Notes under the pieces: model-generated | The model's database searches: none | Told to the model about the DNA's origin: nothing | The model's input: the letters and a program-made list of their open reading frames with translations, nothing else | Assembly (NCBI RefSeq): GCF_010811875.1 | Contig: NZ_VKHP01000007.1 | Coordinates: 28,011 to 92,010 of the forward strand | Length of the DNA stretch: 64,000 bases | Direction of reading: 5' to 3' | Source of the DNA: Bradyrhizobium uaiense | GTDB lineage: Bacteria; Pseudomonadota; Alphaproteobacteria; Rhizobiales; Xanthobacteraceae | Part shown: positions 25,526-33,639 of the stretch, in pieces | Position numbering within the stretch: the first letter of the stretch is position 1 | Layout: every line of letters begins with the position of its first letter | Translations under genes and position numbers: made by a program

Positions 25526-26695
25526 ATGCAAAATCAACGTCCCGACCGTATCCGCAAGCTATTGGCTGACCTCGTCGCGTTCGACACGGTCAGCGACCGC
25601 AGCAACCTGCCTTTGATCGATTACATCGAGCGCTATCTCGCCTCGCTTGGCGTCGGCAGTCAGCGCATCGTCGATGACACCGGACAGAAGTCCTCGCTGT
25701 GGGTCACGGTCGGCCCCGAGGACCGAGCGGGCCTGGCTCTGTCGGGGCATACCGATGTCGTGCCGGTGGCGGGACAGGTCTGGACCCACAACCCGTTCGA
25801 ACTGGTCGAACGCGATGGGCGGCTGTACGGCCGCGGCACCACCGACATGAAGGGCTTTGTCGCGGTCTGTCTCGCGATGGTTCCGGAAATGCTCGCGGCC
25901 GATCTGAAGACGCCGATCAATCTTGCAATCTCGTATGACGAGGAGATCGGTTGCGTCGGCGTGCGGCCGATGCTGCGCGAGGTCGCACGCAAGCCGATCA
26001 GGCCGCTCGGCTGTTTCGTCGGCGAGCCGACCCAGATGCAGGTGATTATCGGGCACAAGGGCAAGCACGGCGTGCGCGCCACGTTCCGCGGGCTCGCGCG
26101 CCACTCCTCGATCGCACCCGACGGCGTCAACGCCATCGAATTCGCCGCCGATCTGATCACGGAAATCCGCCGCCGCGCCGTGTTGCTCGCAGCGGATGCC
26201 GAACAAGGCAGTCTCTACGACGTCCCGCACTCGACCCTGCTGACCAGCATCGTGCACGGCGGCGCCGCGCTCAACATCGTGCCCGATCAGTGCATCGTCG
26301 AATTCGAATGCCGCGGCATCGGCATCACCGAGTCCCGAGAGGTGACGGACGCGATCGTCGCCTGGGCCAAGGCCGAGATCGAGCCGGCAATGCGCAAGCG
26401 GCATCCCGACTGCGGCATCGATTTCGAGGAGATCCTCGATTACCCCGCGCTCGACACCGCCGCAGACGCTGCCATCGTCACGCTCGCCAAGCAATTTGCC
26501 AGCCGCAACGACCACGCCAAGGTCGCGTTCGGCACCGAGGCCAGCCTGTTCGTCAGCATGGCGGACGTGCCGTCCGTCGTGGTGGGCCCCGGCTCGATCG
26601 CGCAGGCGCATACGCCGGATGAGTTCGTGGAGATGTCGCAGCTCGTGGCTTGCGGCGATTTCGTCGCGCGGCTGATCGCGCATTGCGCGAAGTAA
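25526..26695 (+). CDS. argE: M20 family acetylornithine deacetylase-like hydrolase
   Basis: The 389-residue metallohydrolase contains the zinc-binding LSGHTDVVPV, the bridging aspartate in GRGTTDMKGF, and the catalytic EE pair in SYDEEIGC. The ribosome-binding site is weak (GAACAGG) before the ATG at 25526; the upstream open frame runs through repeats and is not coding. The family removes acetyl or acyl groups from amino acids, and the pattern is closest to acetylornithine deacetylase. No arginine genes are adjacent, so another N-acyl amino acid is possible. Confidence 0.8.
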   Translation: MQNQRPDRIRKLLADLVAFDTVSDRSNLPLIDYIERYLASLGVGSQRIVDDTGQKSSLWVTVGPEDRAGLALSGHTDVVPVAGQVWTHNPFELVERDGRLYGRGTTDMKGFVAVCLAMVPEMLAADLKTPINLAISYDEEIGCVGVRPMLREVARKPIRPLGCFVGEPTQMQVIIGHKGKHGVRATFRGLARHSSIAPDGVNAIEFAADLITEIRRRAVLLAADAEQGSLYDVPHSTLLTSIVHGGAALNIVPDQCIVEFECRGIGITESREVTDAIVAWAKAEIEPAMRKRHPDCGIDFEEILDYPALDTAADAAIVTLAKQFASRNDHAKVAFGTEASLFVSMADVPSVVVGPGSIAQAHTPDEFVEMSQLVACGDFVARLIAHCAK

Positions 26696-26710
26696 CTCGG
26701 TGGGTGATTG

Positions 26711-26797
26711 CGTAGGATGGGTAGGGCGAAGCGAAACCCATCCCCTTGTATCCGCGGCGCGATGATGGGTTTCGCTGCGCTCCACCCATCCTGCGGA
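26711..26797. repeat. Inverted-repeat element containing 27-bp repeat copy 2
   Basis: GATGGGT...ACCCATC occurs twice in opposite orientation (about 26716-26742 and 26764-26790), with 20 bases between. It lies between convergent genes and shares the 27-bp unit with 25388-25414. Confidence 0.7.
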
Positions 26798-26808
26798 TCA
26801 TCTATGGA

Positions 26809-27723
26809 TCACAGCCCATCGGGCGGCAACCCCGGCCCCGTCGCGGCGGGTCGGAGCTTGTCGCGCTTGCGCTCGCGGTAGAAGGCGTACAGGCCGGAAG
26901 CGACGATGATCGCAGCGCCCGCGAGCATCGGGCCGTCGGGCCTGTGGCCGAAGGCGAGATAGCCCGTGAGCATCGCCCACGGCAGCGCGGTGTAGCGGAA
27001 CGGCGCCACTGCCGAGATGTCGCCGGTGCGCAGCGACACGATGATGCATTGATAGCCGATCAGGATCAGCACCGCCGCGAATGCGAGGAGGCCGAGCGCG
27101 TGGCCGGACGGCGCCTTCCAGCCGCCGAGCGGCACCAGCACGACGGCGCCCGCCGTCGTCACCGTCACGGTGGTGAGCAGCGTGATGAACACGGTCGGCA
27201 GGTTCTTCGGGATGCGGCGGGTGGCGAGATCGCGCACCGCGCAGAAGCCGACCGAGGCCAGCGCGAGCAGCGCAGCCTGGCTGAAGCCCTCCGCGCCGGG
27301 CCGGACGATCACCAGCACGCCGATGAAGCCGGCCGCGATCGCAAGCCAGCGCCGCCAGCCGACCGGCTCGCCCAACACCAGCGCCGCGCCCAATGTGATG
27401 ACCAGCGGCAGCGCCTGGAAGATCGCCGACGCGTTGGCGAGCGGGATCTGCGCGATCGCCGAGAGATAGGTCAGCGTGCCGCCGATCTCGCCGAGCACGC
27501 GCAGGCCGACCGGCCAGATCAACAACGCGCTGAAGCTGCGGAGCGCATCGCGGTGCCAGGCGAGCGCTGCGACCAACACCATTGCGACCAGGCCGCGGAC
27601 GAGCAGTATCTCCCCGATGTTGAGGTCCACCGACACCGCTTTGGTGATGGTGTCGTTGACCGTGAAGCTGGCCATGGCCGCAGCCATGAACAGGCTGCCG
27701 CGAAGATTCGGGGAAAGGGGCAA
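26809..27723 (-). CDS. DMT superfamily (EamA) transporter
   Basis: The 304-residue membrane protein has ten hydrophobic segments in two EamA repeats, as in drug/metabolite exporters. No upstream ATG is available; a TTG at 27723 gives MPLSPNLRGSLFMAAAMASF, and the internal ATG about 12 codons later is an alternative. It is on the same strand as the phosphotransferase and acyl-CoA dehydrogenase genes and 154 bp downstream of them. The substrate is unknown. Confidence 0.85.
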   Translation of the reverse strand: MPLSPNLRGSLFMAAAMASFTVNDTITKAVSVDLNIGEILLVRGLVAMVLVAALAWHRDALRSFSALLIWPVGLRVLGEIGGTLTYLSAIAQIPLANASAIFQALPLVITLGAALVLGEPVGWRRWLAIAAGFIGVLVIVRPGAEGFSQAALLALASVGFCAVRDLATRRIPKNLPTVFITLLTTVTVTTAGAVVLVPLGGWKAPSGHALGLLAFAAVLILIGYQCIIVSLRTGDISAVAPFRYTALPWAMLTGYLAFGHRPDGPMLAGAAIIVASGLYAFYRERKRDKLRPAATGPGLPPDGL

Positions 27724-27877
27724 AATGAAAGTGTCCGATCAGGACCAGGGCGGGCGTTGACCGGACTGACTTGCCAAAGCGGCGTCGCGAACTCAAGTCA
27801 CAGATGGCTACAATCCGGAAACATGCCGCATGACGCAGAAGCGGGCGAACCCTGGGGGATCGCGCCGCATTCTCGGA

Positions 27878-28936
27878 TCAGGTTGCGCCGGCCTTCTGCG
27901 CGTATTCCCACGAGGCCTTCGACAACGGCACGGTGCGCGCGGCCGACTCGAGCGCCTTGGCATTCGCGGCGGTGCCGTCGCGGACGCGGCCCGCAATGCC
28001 CTGCGTGATGCCGGCGAGGCGGAACAGATTGTAGGAGAAGTACCAGTTCAGATCCGGCACAGCCATGCCGGTGACGTTGCAATAGATCTGCGCGGCTTCG
28101 TCCTGGCTCGGAATGTTCAACGCCTTGAGATCGGCATTGGCAAGGCCCGGCATCGTCCACTGCATCAGCAGATAGGTGAAGTCGGCCATGGGATCGCCGA
28201 GCGTCGACAATTCCCAATCCAGCACCGCCTGCACCCGCGGCTCGGTGGCGTGGAAGATCATGTTGTCGAGCCGATAGTCGCCATGCACGACCGAGACGCG
28301 CTTCTGCTCCGGCACCGTCCTCGGCAGCCACTCGGCGAGCTTCTCGAACTCCGGAATATGCTGCGTCTCGGACGCACGATACTGCTTGGTCCAGCGATCG
28401 ACCTGGCGCGCAAAATAATTGCCGGGCTTGCCGAAATCGCCAAGGCCGATCTTTTCGGGATCGAGGATGTGCAGCTTGGCCAGCGTCTCGATCTTGCTGG
28501 TGAAGATCTTGCGCCGCGCGTCCGGCTCCTGGCTCGGCAGCGTCGGATCCCAGAACACCCGCCCCTCCTCCATCGACATGATGTAGAAGGCCGAGCCGAT
28601 CACCGCATCGTCGGTGCACAGTGCGTAGGCTTTCGCGACCGGGAAATTCTGCTTGCCGAGCGCCGCGATGACGCGGAACTCGCGATCCACCGCATGAGCC
28701 GACGGCAACAATTTACCGAACGGCCGGCGGCGCATCACATAGTTGCGGCCGGGGGTTTCGAGCTTGTAGGTCGGGTTGGACTGGCCACCCTTGAACTGCA
28801 GGACCTTGAGCGGGCCCTGATAGCCCTCGACGTGCTCCTTCATCCAGGCATCGAGGCTCGCCTCGTTGACGCGATGACGCTCCTCGACTTCCCGTGTTCC
28901 GGAAAATTCTTCGTCTTTCCTGACGCCGTCCGCCAC
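27878..28936 (-). CDS. APH-like phosphotransferase (acyl-CoA dehydrogenase-associated)
   Basis: The 352-residue kinase-like protein has the catalytic VVHGDYRLDNM and the metal-binding LDWELSTLGDP of the aminoglycoside phosphotransferase fold. It starts at a GTG preceded by GGGAG. It lies 128 bp downstream of an acyl-CoA dehydrogenase gene. The same two domains are fused in mammalian ACAD10/ACAD11 and are adjacent as LvaA and LvaC in Pseudomonas putida, where the kinase phosphorylates the 4-hydroxyl of 4-hydroxyacyl-CoA. That role here is inferred from family and neighbour. Confidence 0.85.
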   Translation of the reverse strand: MADGVRKDEEFSGTREVEERHRVNEASLDAWMKEHVEGYQGPLKVLQFKGGQSNPTYKLETPGRNYVMRRRPFGKLLPSAHAVDREFRVIAALGKQNFPVAKAYALCTDDAVIGSAFYIMSMEEGRVFWDPTLPSQEPDARRKIFTSKIETLAKLHILDPEKIGLGDFGKPGNYFARQVDRWTKQYRASETQHIPEFEKLAEWLPRTVPEQKRVSVVHGDYRLDNMIFHATEPRVQAVLDWELSTLGDPMADFTYLLMQWTMPGLANADLKALNIPSQDEAAQIYCNVTGMAVPDLNWYFSYNLFRLAGITQGIAGRVRDGTAANAKALESAARTVPLSKASWEYAQKAGAT

Positions 28937-28983
28937 GATGACGCTCCCTCAGTTTTTATGGAGAGCCGTCCGGCGCTCCCTCG

Positions 28984-29007
28984 ATCAGGCTGGCACGCCA
29001 GCCTGAT
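28984..29007. repeat. Perfect hairpin between acyl-CoA dehydrogenase and phosphotransferase genes
   Basis: An 11-bp stem, ATCAGGCTGGC with GCCAGCCTGAT, surrounds two bases. No T-run follows on the minus strand, so it may be a processing or stability element rather than a full terminator. Confidence 0.55.
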
Positions 29008-29064
29008 CTCGCTTTTCATTCTGAGCACGATGTGCGCGCGAACGCCATGCGTTCCGCATCATGT

Positions 29065-30297
29065 TCAGTGCGACGTGTTTGCATACTTCCGAAGTTCAAG
29101 CCTGGCAATGGCGCGATTGTGCACCTCGTCCGGACCGTCGGCGAGCCGCAGCGTGCGGATGTGGGCATAGGCCTTCGCGAGCCCGGCGTCGTCGGAGACA
29201 CCGCCGCCGCCAAACGCCTGGATCGCCTGGTCGATGATCTTCAGCGCCATGTTGGGAGCTGCGACCTTGATCATCGCGATCTCGGCCTGCGCGGTCTTGT
29301 TGCCGACCTTGTCCATCATGTCGGCGGCCTTGAGGCACAGCAGGCGGTTCATCTCGATGTCGGTGCGGGCCTCGCCGATGCGCTGCTCCCAGACCGAGTG
29401 CTCGATGATCTTCTTGCCGAACGCGGTGCGTGAGGCGAGCCGCTTCACCATCTTCTCCAGCGCCTCTTCGGCCTGGCCGATGGTGCGCATGCAGTGATGG
29501 ATGCGGCCCGGGCCGAGACGGCCCTGCGCAATCTCGAAGCCACGGCCTTCGCCGAGCAGGATGTTTTCCTTCGGCACCCGGACGTTCTCGAGCAGCACCT
29601 GGGCGTGGCCGTGCGGTGCATCGTCGAAGCCGAATACCGGCAGCATCTTCTCGACCTTGATGCCGGGCGTGTCGAGCGGCACCAGGATCTGCGACTGCTG
29701 CTGGTGCTTGGCGGCGTTGAAGTCGGTCTTGCCCATCAGGATCGCGACCTTGCAACGGGGATCGCCGACGCCCGACGACCACCATTTGCGACCGTTGATG
29801 ACGTAGTGATCGCCGTCCTTCTCGATCCGGGTCTCGATGTTGGTGGCGTCAGAGGATGCAACCGCCGGCTCGGTCATCAGGAAGGCGGAGCGGATCTCGC
29901 CGTCCATCAGCGGGCGCAGCCATTTGCGCTTCTGCTCCTTGGTGCCGTAGCGGATGAACACTTCCATGTTGCCGGTATCGGGGGCGGAGCAGTTGAAGAC
30001 TTCCGAGGCCCAGGAGATGTGACCCATCTCTTCCGACAGCAGCGCGTATTCGAGATTGGTCAATCCCGCGCCGTGGAATTCGTCGTCCTCATGCGAGGAC
30101 GGCGGCATGAACATGTTCCAGAGGCCCTCGGCCTTCGCCTTCTTCTTCAGATCCTCGAGGATCGGGATCACCTTCCAGCGCGGGCCTTCGGCATCCTGCT
30201 TGTCATAGATCGGCACGGCCGGGCGGACATGCGTTTTCATGAAAACCTGAACGCGCTCCAGCCACTCCTTTTGCTTCGGCGACATCGTGAAATCCAT
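29065..30297 (-). CDS. Acyl-CoA dehydrogenase family protein
   Basis: The 410-residue flavoprotein has [18 protein letters not shown], the substrate-adjacent [12 protein letters not shown] and the C-terminal [12 protein letters not shown] characteristic of the ACAD family. The start is the ATG at 30297, after AGGAG; an open extension upstream is not conserved-looking. It would be cotranscribed with the APH-like kinase. In the LvaAC/ACAD11 pathway this partner removes the phosphate of a 4-phosphoacyl-CoA and yields the 3-hydroxy isomer instead of performing simple oxidation. The TetR gene is divergent. Confidence 0.88.
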   Translation of the reverse strand: MDFTMSPKQKEWLERVQVFMKTHVRPAVPIYDKQDAEGPRWKVIPILEDLKKKAKAEGLWNMFMPPSSHEDDEFHGAGLTNLEYALLSEEMGHISWASEVFNCSAPDTGNMEVFIRYGTKEQKRKWLRPLMDGEIRSAFLMTEPAVASSDATNIETRIEKDGDHYVINGRKWWSSGVGDPRCKVAILMGKTDFNAAKHQQQSQILVPLDTPGIKVEKMLPVFGFDDAPHGHAQVLLENVRVPKENILLGEGRGFEIAQGRLGPGRIHHCMRTIGQAEEALEKMVKRLASRTAFGKKIIEHSVWEQRIGEARTDIEMNRLLCLKAADMMDKVGNKTAQAEIAMIKVAAPNMALKIIDQAIQAFGGGGVSDDAGLAKAYAHIRTLRLADGPDEVHNRAIARLELRKYANTSH

Positions 30298-30436
30298 GGG
30301 ACGCTCCTCGTTTCCTAGACTTGGGCCTTGAACTGGGCCGGTTGGCAACATTGTCGACCCCGCCTCCGCGGCTCGCAAGGGCGTTCGCGGAACAGGCGGC
30401 GGTGGTGTGCCAGAATGACGCCCCGCACGCAGCGGA

Positions 30437-30483
30437 TTGACATTCCCGGCTCTTCAAACGATAGTTTCATACAAATGTTTGAA
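30437..30483 (+). promoter_or_regulatory. Candidate promoter with overlapping TetR-type operator
   Basis: TTGACA (30437-30442) is followed 17 bases later by GATAGT (30460-30465). The inverted repeat TTCAAAC-N17-GTTTGAA (30453-30483) covers the -10 region. Its location between the TetR gene and the divergent dehydrogenase supports an autorepressed operator. Confidence 0.5.
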
Positions 30484-30550
30484 ATGCAACTCCCTGTCGT
30501 CTTCGTCGTTCCCGCGCATCGCGCGCGGACCGACTGAAAGGCTCTCAGCC

Positions 30551-31240
30551 ATGGCCAGCGACCACACCCGATCCGCCATTCTCGCCGCCGCCGAACGGCT
30601 TTATGCCGACCGCGGCTTCGGCGACGTCACGCTGCGCGACATCGTCGCGGAGGCGAACGTCAACCTCGCGGCGGTGAACTACCATTTCGGCTCCAAGGAT
30701 GAATTGATCGCGGAGCTGTTCGTCACCCGCAGCATCCAGACCAACCGCGAGCGTCTCAATGAATTGAGGGCGGCGGAAGATGCCGGCGGCGGCCGCGCCG
30801 CGATCGAGGACATCATGCGCGCCCTCGTCGGCCCCACTTTGCGCGGCTGCCTCGGGCCCGACCGCGAGGGCTCGACCGCGGCGCGCTTCATGATCCGCGC
30901 CTCGATCGAATCGGTGCCGCCGATCCGCCGCATCAAGAATCGCGAGGTCGACCATCTGCGCAAATTCGCCGCGGCGATGCGCCGCGCGATGCCCGGCCGC
31001 GACGACACCGAGCTCTATTGGGGCCTGCACTTCGCGCTCGCGATGGCGCACCACACCATCCGCGAGAAGGAACGCCTGCTGCGGCTGTCGGAAGGCAAAT
31101 GCGACCTCGACGACGTCCGCGCCATCATCGACCGCGTGGTCACGGTCTCCGTGATGGCGCTGACGATAGGCGACATGCCGAGCAAGCCGGCCGCGCGGCC
31201 GGTCCTGGTGCACGGCCGGCTGACGCGCCAGGATCTGTGA
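30551..31240 (+). CDS. TetR family transcriptional regulator
   Basis: The 229-residue protein has the N-terminal helix-turn-helix of TetR repressors at about residues 6-50 (VTLRDIVAEANVNLAAVNYHFGSK). The C-terminal ligand domain resembles those of regulators of fatty-acid catabolism. The ATG at 30551 is used; an open extension upstream runs through the promoter. It is divergent from the acyl-CoA dehydrogenase/phosphotransferase genes, its likely targets. Confidence 0.9.
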   Translation: MASDHTRSAILAAAERLYADRGFGDVTLRDIVAEANVNLAAVNYHFGSKDELIAELFVTRSIQTNRERLNELRAAEDAGGGRAAIEDIMRALVGPTLRGCLGPDREGSTAARFMIRASIESVPPIRRIKNREVDHLRKFAAAMRRAMPGRDDTELYWGLHFALAMAHHTIREKERLLRLSEGKCDLDDVRAIIDRVVTVSVMALTIGDMPSKPAARPVLVHGRLTRQDL

Positions 31241-31251
31241 GGCCTCGCGCC

Positions 31252-31647
31252 TCACACCATCGCGATGCAGTCGATCTCGATGTCGAACGGCCCGGTCCAT
31301 TCCGGGATGCAGACGAATATCCGCGCCGGCAGATCATCCGCGAAATATCTCCGGTAGATCGCGTTGAAGGCCGCGAAGTGCTTCGCCGAGGTGCAGAAGA
31401 TGTTGCACTTCATGACGTTGTCGAACGAGGCGCCGGCGGCCGCGAGGCACTGTTTGAGCTGCTCCATGACGAGTTCGCTCTGCCGCTCGATCGAGGCACC
31501 GGCGGCGATCTCGCCGGTTGCGGGATCGAACGGCGGCAGGCCGGAGACGAACACCATATTGCCGGCGCGCGTGACCGCCGATGCCGGCGCCTTCCAGCGC
31601 TCCAGCCAGCTCGAGATCGGTTCGACGCGGACCACTTCCCGTTTCAT
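31252..31647 (-). CDS. RidA family protein
   Basis: The 131-residue protein (from the ATG at 31647, GAAGGTG upstream) belongs to the YjgF/YER057c/UK114 family. It shows AGNMVFVSGLPPFDPATGEI and the C-terminal IEIDCIAMV, but PARIFVCIPEW stands where RidA proper has a conserved arginine-containing PARxxxxV block. RidA enzymes deaminate reactive enamine/imine intermediates; divergent members such as this have unknown substrates. It is convergent with the TetR gene, 11 bp apart. Confidence 0.85.
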   Translation of the reverse strand: MKREVVRVEPISSWLERWKAPASAVTRAGNMVFVSGLPPFDPATGEIAAGASIERQSELVMEQLKQCLAAAGASFDNVMKCNIFCTSAKHFAAFNAIYRRYFADDLPARIFVCIPEWTGPFDIEIDCIAMV

Positions 31648-31747
31648 GATTTGGCACCTTCGATGAGGGATCGATGGCGCCAATCTAGCAGGTGGATGTC
31701 AATGATGTTTCGATAGATGTCGAAGTGTTGATGCAGCGGACCGCTCC

Positions 31748-31863
31748 ATCACCGTCATCCCGAGGTGGCCGCTCCTTCAGCGGCCCTCGAAGGATCGACG
31801 GCCACCAGCCGGGCCGTTCATCCTTCGAGGCTCGCTCCGCTCGCACCTCAGGATGACGGTGAT
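31748..31863. repeat. 116-bp inverted-repeat element
   Basis: The ends ATCACCGTCATCC and GGATGACGGTGAT are reverse complements, as are the GAGGTG/CACCTC words next to them, and an inner CTCGAAGGAT/ATCCTTCGAG pair lies further in. It separates the RidA and CoA-transferase genes. Confidence 0.75.
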
Positions 31864-31891
31864 AGATGCGCTGATACGACTCCAATCCCCT

Positions 31892-33118
31892 CTACAAAAT
31901 CCCCTGCGCCTTCAGGCCTTCGACCTTGGCCTCGTCGTAGCCGATGGTCGCCAGCACGTCCTTGGTGTCGGCGCCGAGCAGCGGCGGGGCGCGGTAGTCG
32001 GTGATCGGGGTGCCCGAGAAGGTCAGCGCATTGCGGATCAGCGACAGGTTCGGCTCGAAGGGATGGTCGACCTTCACCCGCATGCCGCGCGACTGCACGT
32101 GCGGATCGCTGAACACCTGCTCGAAATTGTTGATCGGGCCTGACGGCACGCCGGCCTCCTCGAGCTTCTCCAGCCAGTAGGCGACCGGCTGCTTCAGGAA
32201 CAGGCCGGCGAAGATCGCCATGATCTCCTTGCCGTGCACGACGCGGTCGTTGTTCTTGACGAAGCGCTTGTCGTTGGCGAGCTCGGGTTCACCGAGCACC
32301 GCGCAGGTGCGCTGGAACTGGCCGTCATTGCCAACCACCAGCATCAGCTCGCCGTCGGTGCAGCGGAACACGCCGGCCGGCATGCCGCCATTGCCCCAGG
32401 TGCCGCGGCGCGGCGGCATGTTGCCGTTGACGAGGTAGATCTGCAGCCAGTGCGACAGCGAGGCGATCACCGTGTCGAACAGGCAGACGTCGACATGCTG
32501 CCCTTCCCCGTTATTGGCGTCGCGATGGTAGAGCGCCGACAGAATCCCGATCGAGGTGTTCATGCCGGTCATGTAGTCGACGATCGAGGGGCCGACCTTC
32601 ATCGGGCCAGCGCCGGGCTCGCCGTCGATATGGCCGGTCACGCTCATCAGGCCGCCCATCGCCTGCAGGATCGCGTCATAGCCGGCGCGCGTAGCGTACG
32701 GGCCGGTCTGGCCGAAGCCGGTGACCGAGCAATAGATGATGCCGGGGTTGAGCTGCTTGATCGTCTCGTAATCGAGGCCGTAGCGCTTGAGGTCGCCGAC
32801 CTTGTAGTTCTCCATCATCACGTCGACCGACTTGGCGAGCTCGCGGATGATCGCCTGCCCTTCGGGCTTGGCGATATTGACCGTGACCGACTTCTTGTTG
32901 CGGTTGGCGCAGAGGTAGAACGAGTTGTTGTTGTTCGCCTTGCCTTCGGGATCCGCGAGATAGGGCGGGCCAAAGGCGCGGGCGTCATCGCCGCCGCCGG
33001 GCCGCTCGATCTTGATCACCTCGGCGCCGAGATCCGCCAGCATCTGGGCCGACAGCGGCCCCGCGAGCACCCGCGTCAGGTCGAGAATTTTGATGCCCGA
33101 AAGTGGCAGAGCCGACAT
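31892..33118 (-). CDS. Family III (CaiB/BaiF) CoA-transferase
   Basis: The 408-residue protein has LDLTRVLAGPLSAQMLADLGAEVIK at the N-terminus and the catalytic-aspartate region SIVDYMTGMNT of the formyl-CoA transferase family. Such enzymes move CoA between two carboxylic acids without ATP. No dedicated partner gene is adjacent, so donor and acceptor are unknown. It is consistent with the other CoA-ester genes nearby. Confidence 0.92.
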   Translation of the reverse strand: MSALPLSGIKILDLTRVLAGPLSAQMLADLGAEVIKIERPGGGDDARAFGPPYLADPEGKANNNNSFYLCANRNKKSVTVNIAKPEGQAIIRELAKSVDVMMENYKVGDLKRYGLDYETIKQLNPGIIYCSVTGFGQTGPYATRAGYDAILQAMGGLMSVTGHIDGEPGAGPMKVGPSIVDYMTGMNTSIGILSALYHRDANNGEGQHVDVCLFDTVIASLSHWLQIYLVNGNMPPRRGTWGNGGMPAGVFRCTDGELMLVVGNDGQFQRTCAVLGEPELANDKRFVKNNDRVVHGKEIMAIFAGLFLKQPVAYWLEKLEEAGVPSGPINNFEQVFSDPHVQSRGMRVKVDHPFEPNLSLIRNALTFSGTPITDYRAPPLLGADTKDVLATIGYDEAKVEGLKAQGIL

Positions 33119-33393
33119 GAACGTTCCTCCGAAATCTTGCTAAATCTTGATTACCCGGCGCCGGACCGTGTCCTGCCCGTGTCGGGGGCGCGCCAGAGCT
33201 TGCCGATACACCATTTTGGTCCCGCGAGCACTGCATTGTCGGCATGAAGCTATCCCCGAACGGCCTATGTAAGACGCGCTGGCGGGAACCTGCCGCGAGA
33301 ATCGCGCCGATTGCCGCCAAGCGAAATTGTGAAGATGGCCGACACCGAATTGCCTCGGCCCCAACGGTATCCTGCCGCGGCGAGGAGGACACC

Positions 33394-33639
33394 ATGCGGA
33401 CGATCATGATGGTCGGGCTGCTGACGCTGGTTGCGGCCGCGATGCCGCCGGTTGACGCACGCGGCGGCCGTGGCCATGGCGGCGGGCACAGCCACGGCAT
33501 GCATGCCGGCGGCGCCATTCGCGGCGGCGGATTTGCCGGCGACGCGCGCCACGGCAACGATGTCTATACCAATGCGGCCTCCGACGAGGAGGACCGCCTG
33601 CTCAACAGCAAGCTGAAGAGCATCTGCCGCGGCTGCTAG
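33394..33639 (+). CDS. Small secreted Gly/His-rich protein
   Basis: An 81-residue product starts after GAGGAGGA, with a signal peptide of about 22 residues ending VDARG. The mature part opens with GGRGHGGGHSHGMHAGG, rich in Gly and His as in metal-binding or disordered periplasmic proteins, and ends CRGC. Its stop overlaps the convergent nitrate reductase stop by four bases. I do not recognise a family; metal binding is a guess from composition. Confidence 0.65.
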   Translation: MRTIMMVGLLTLVAAAMPPVDARGGRGHGGGHSHGMHAGGAIRGGGFAGDARHGNDVYTNAASDEEDRLLNSKLKSICRGC

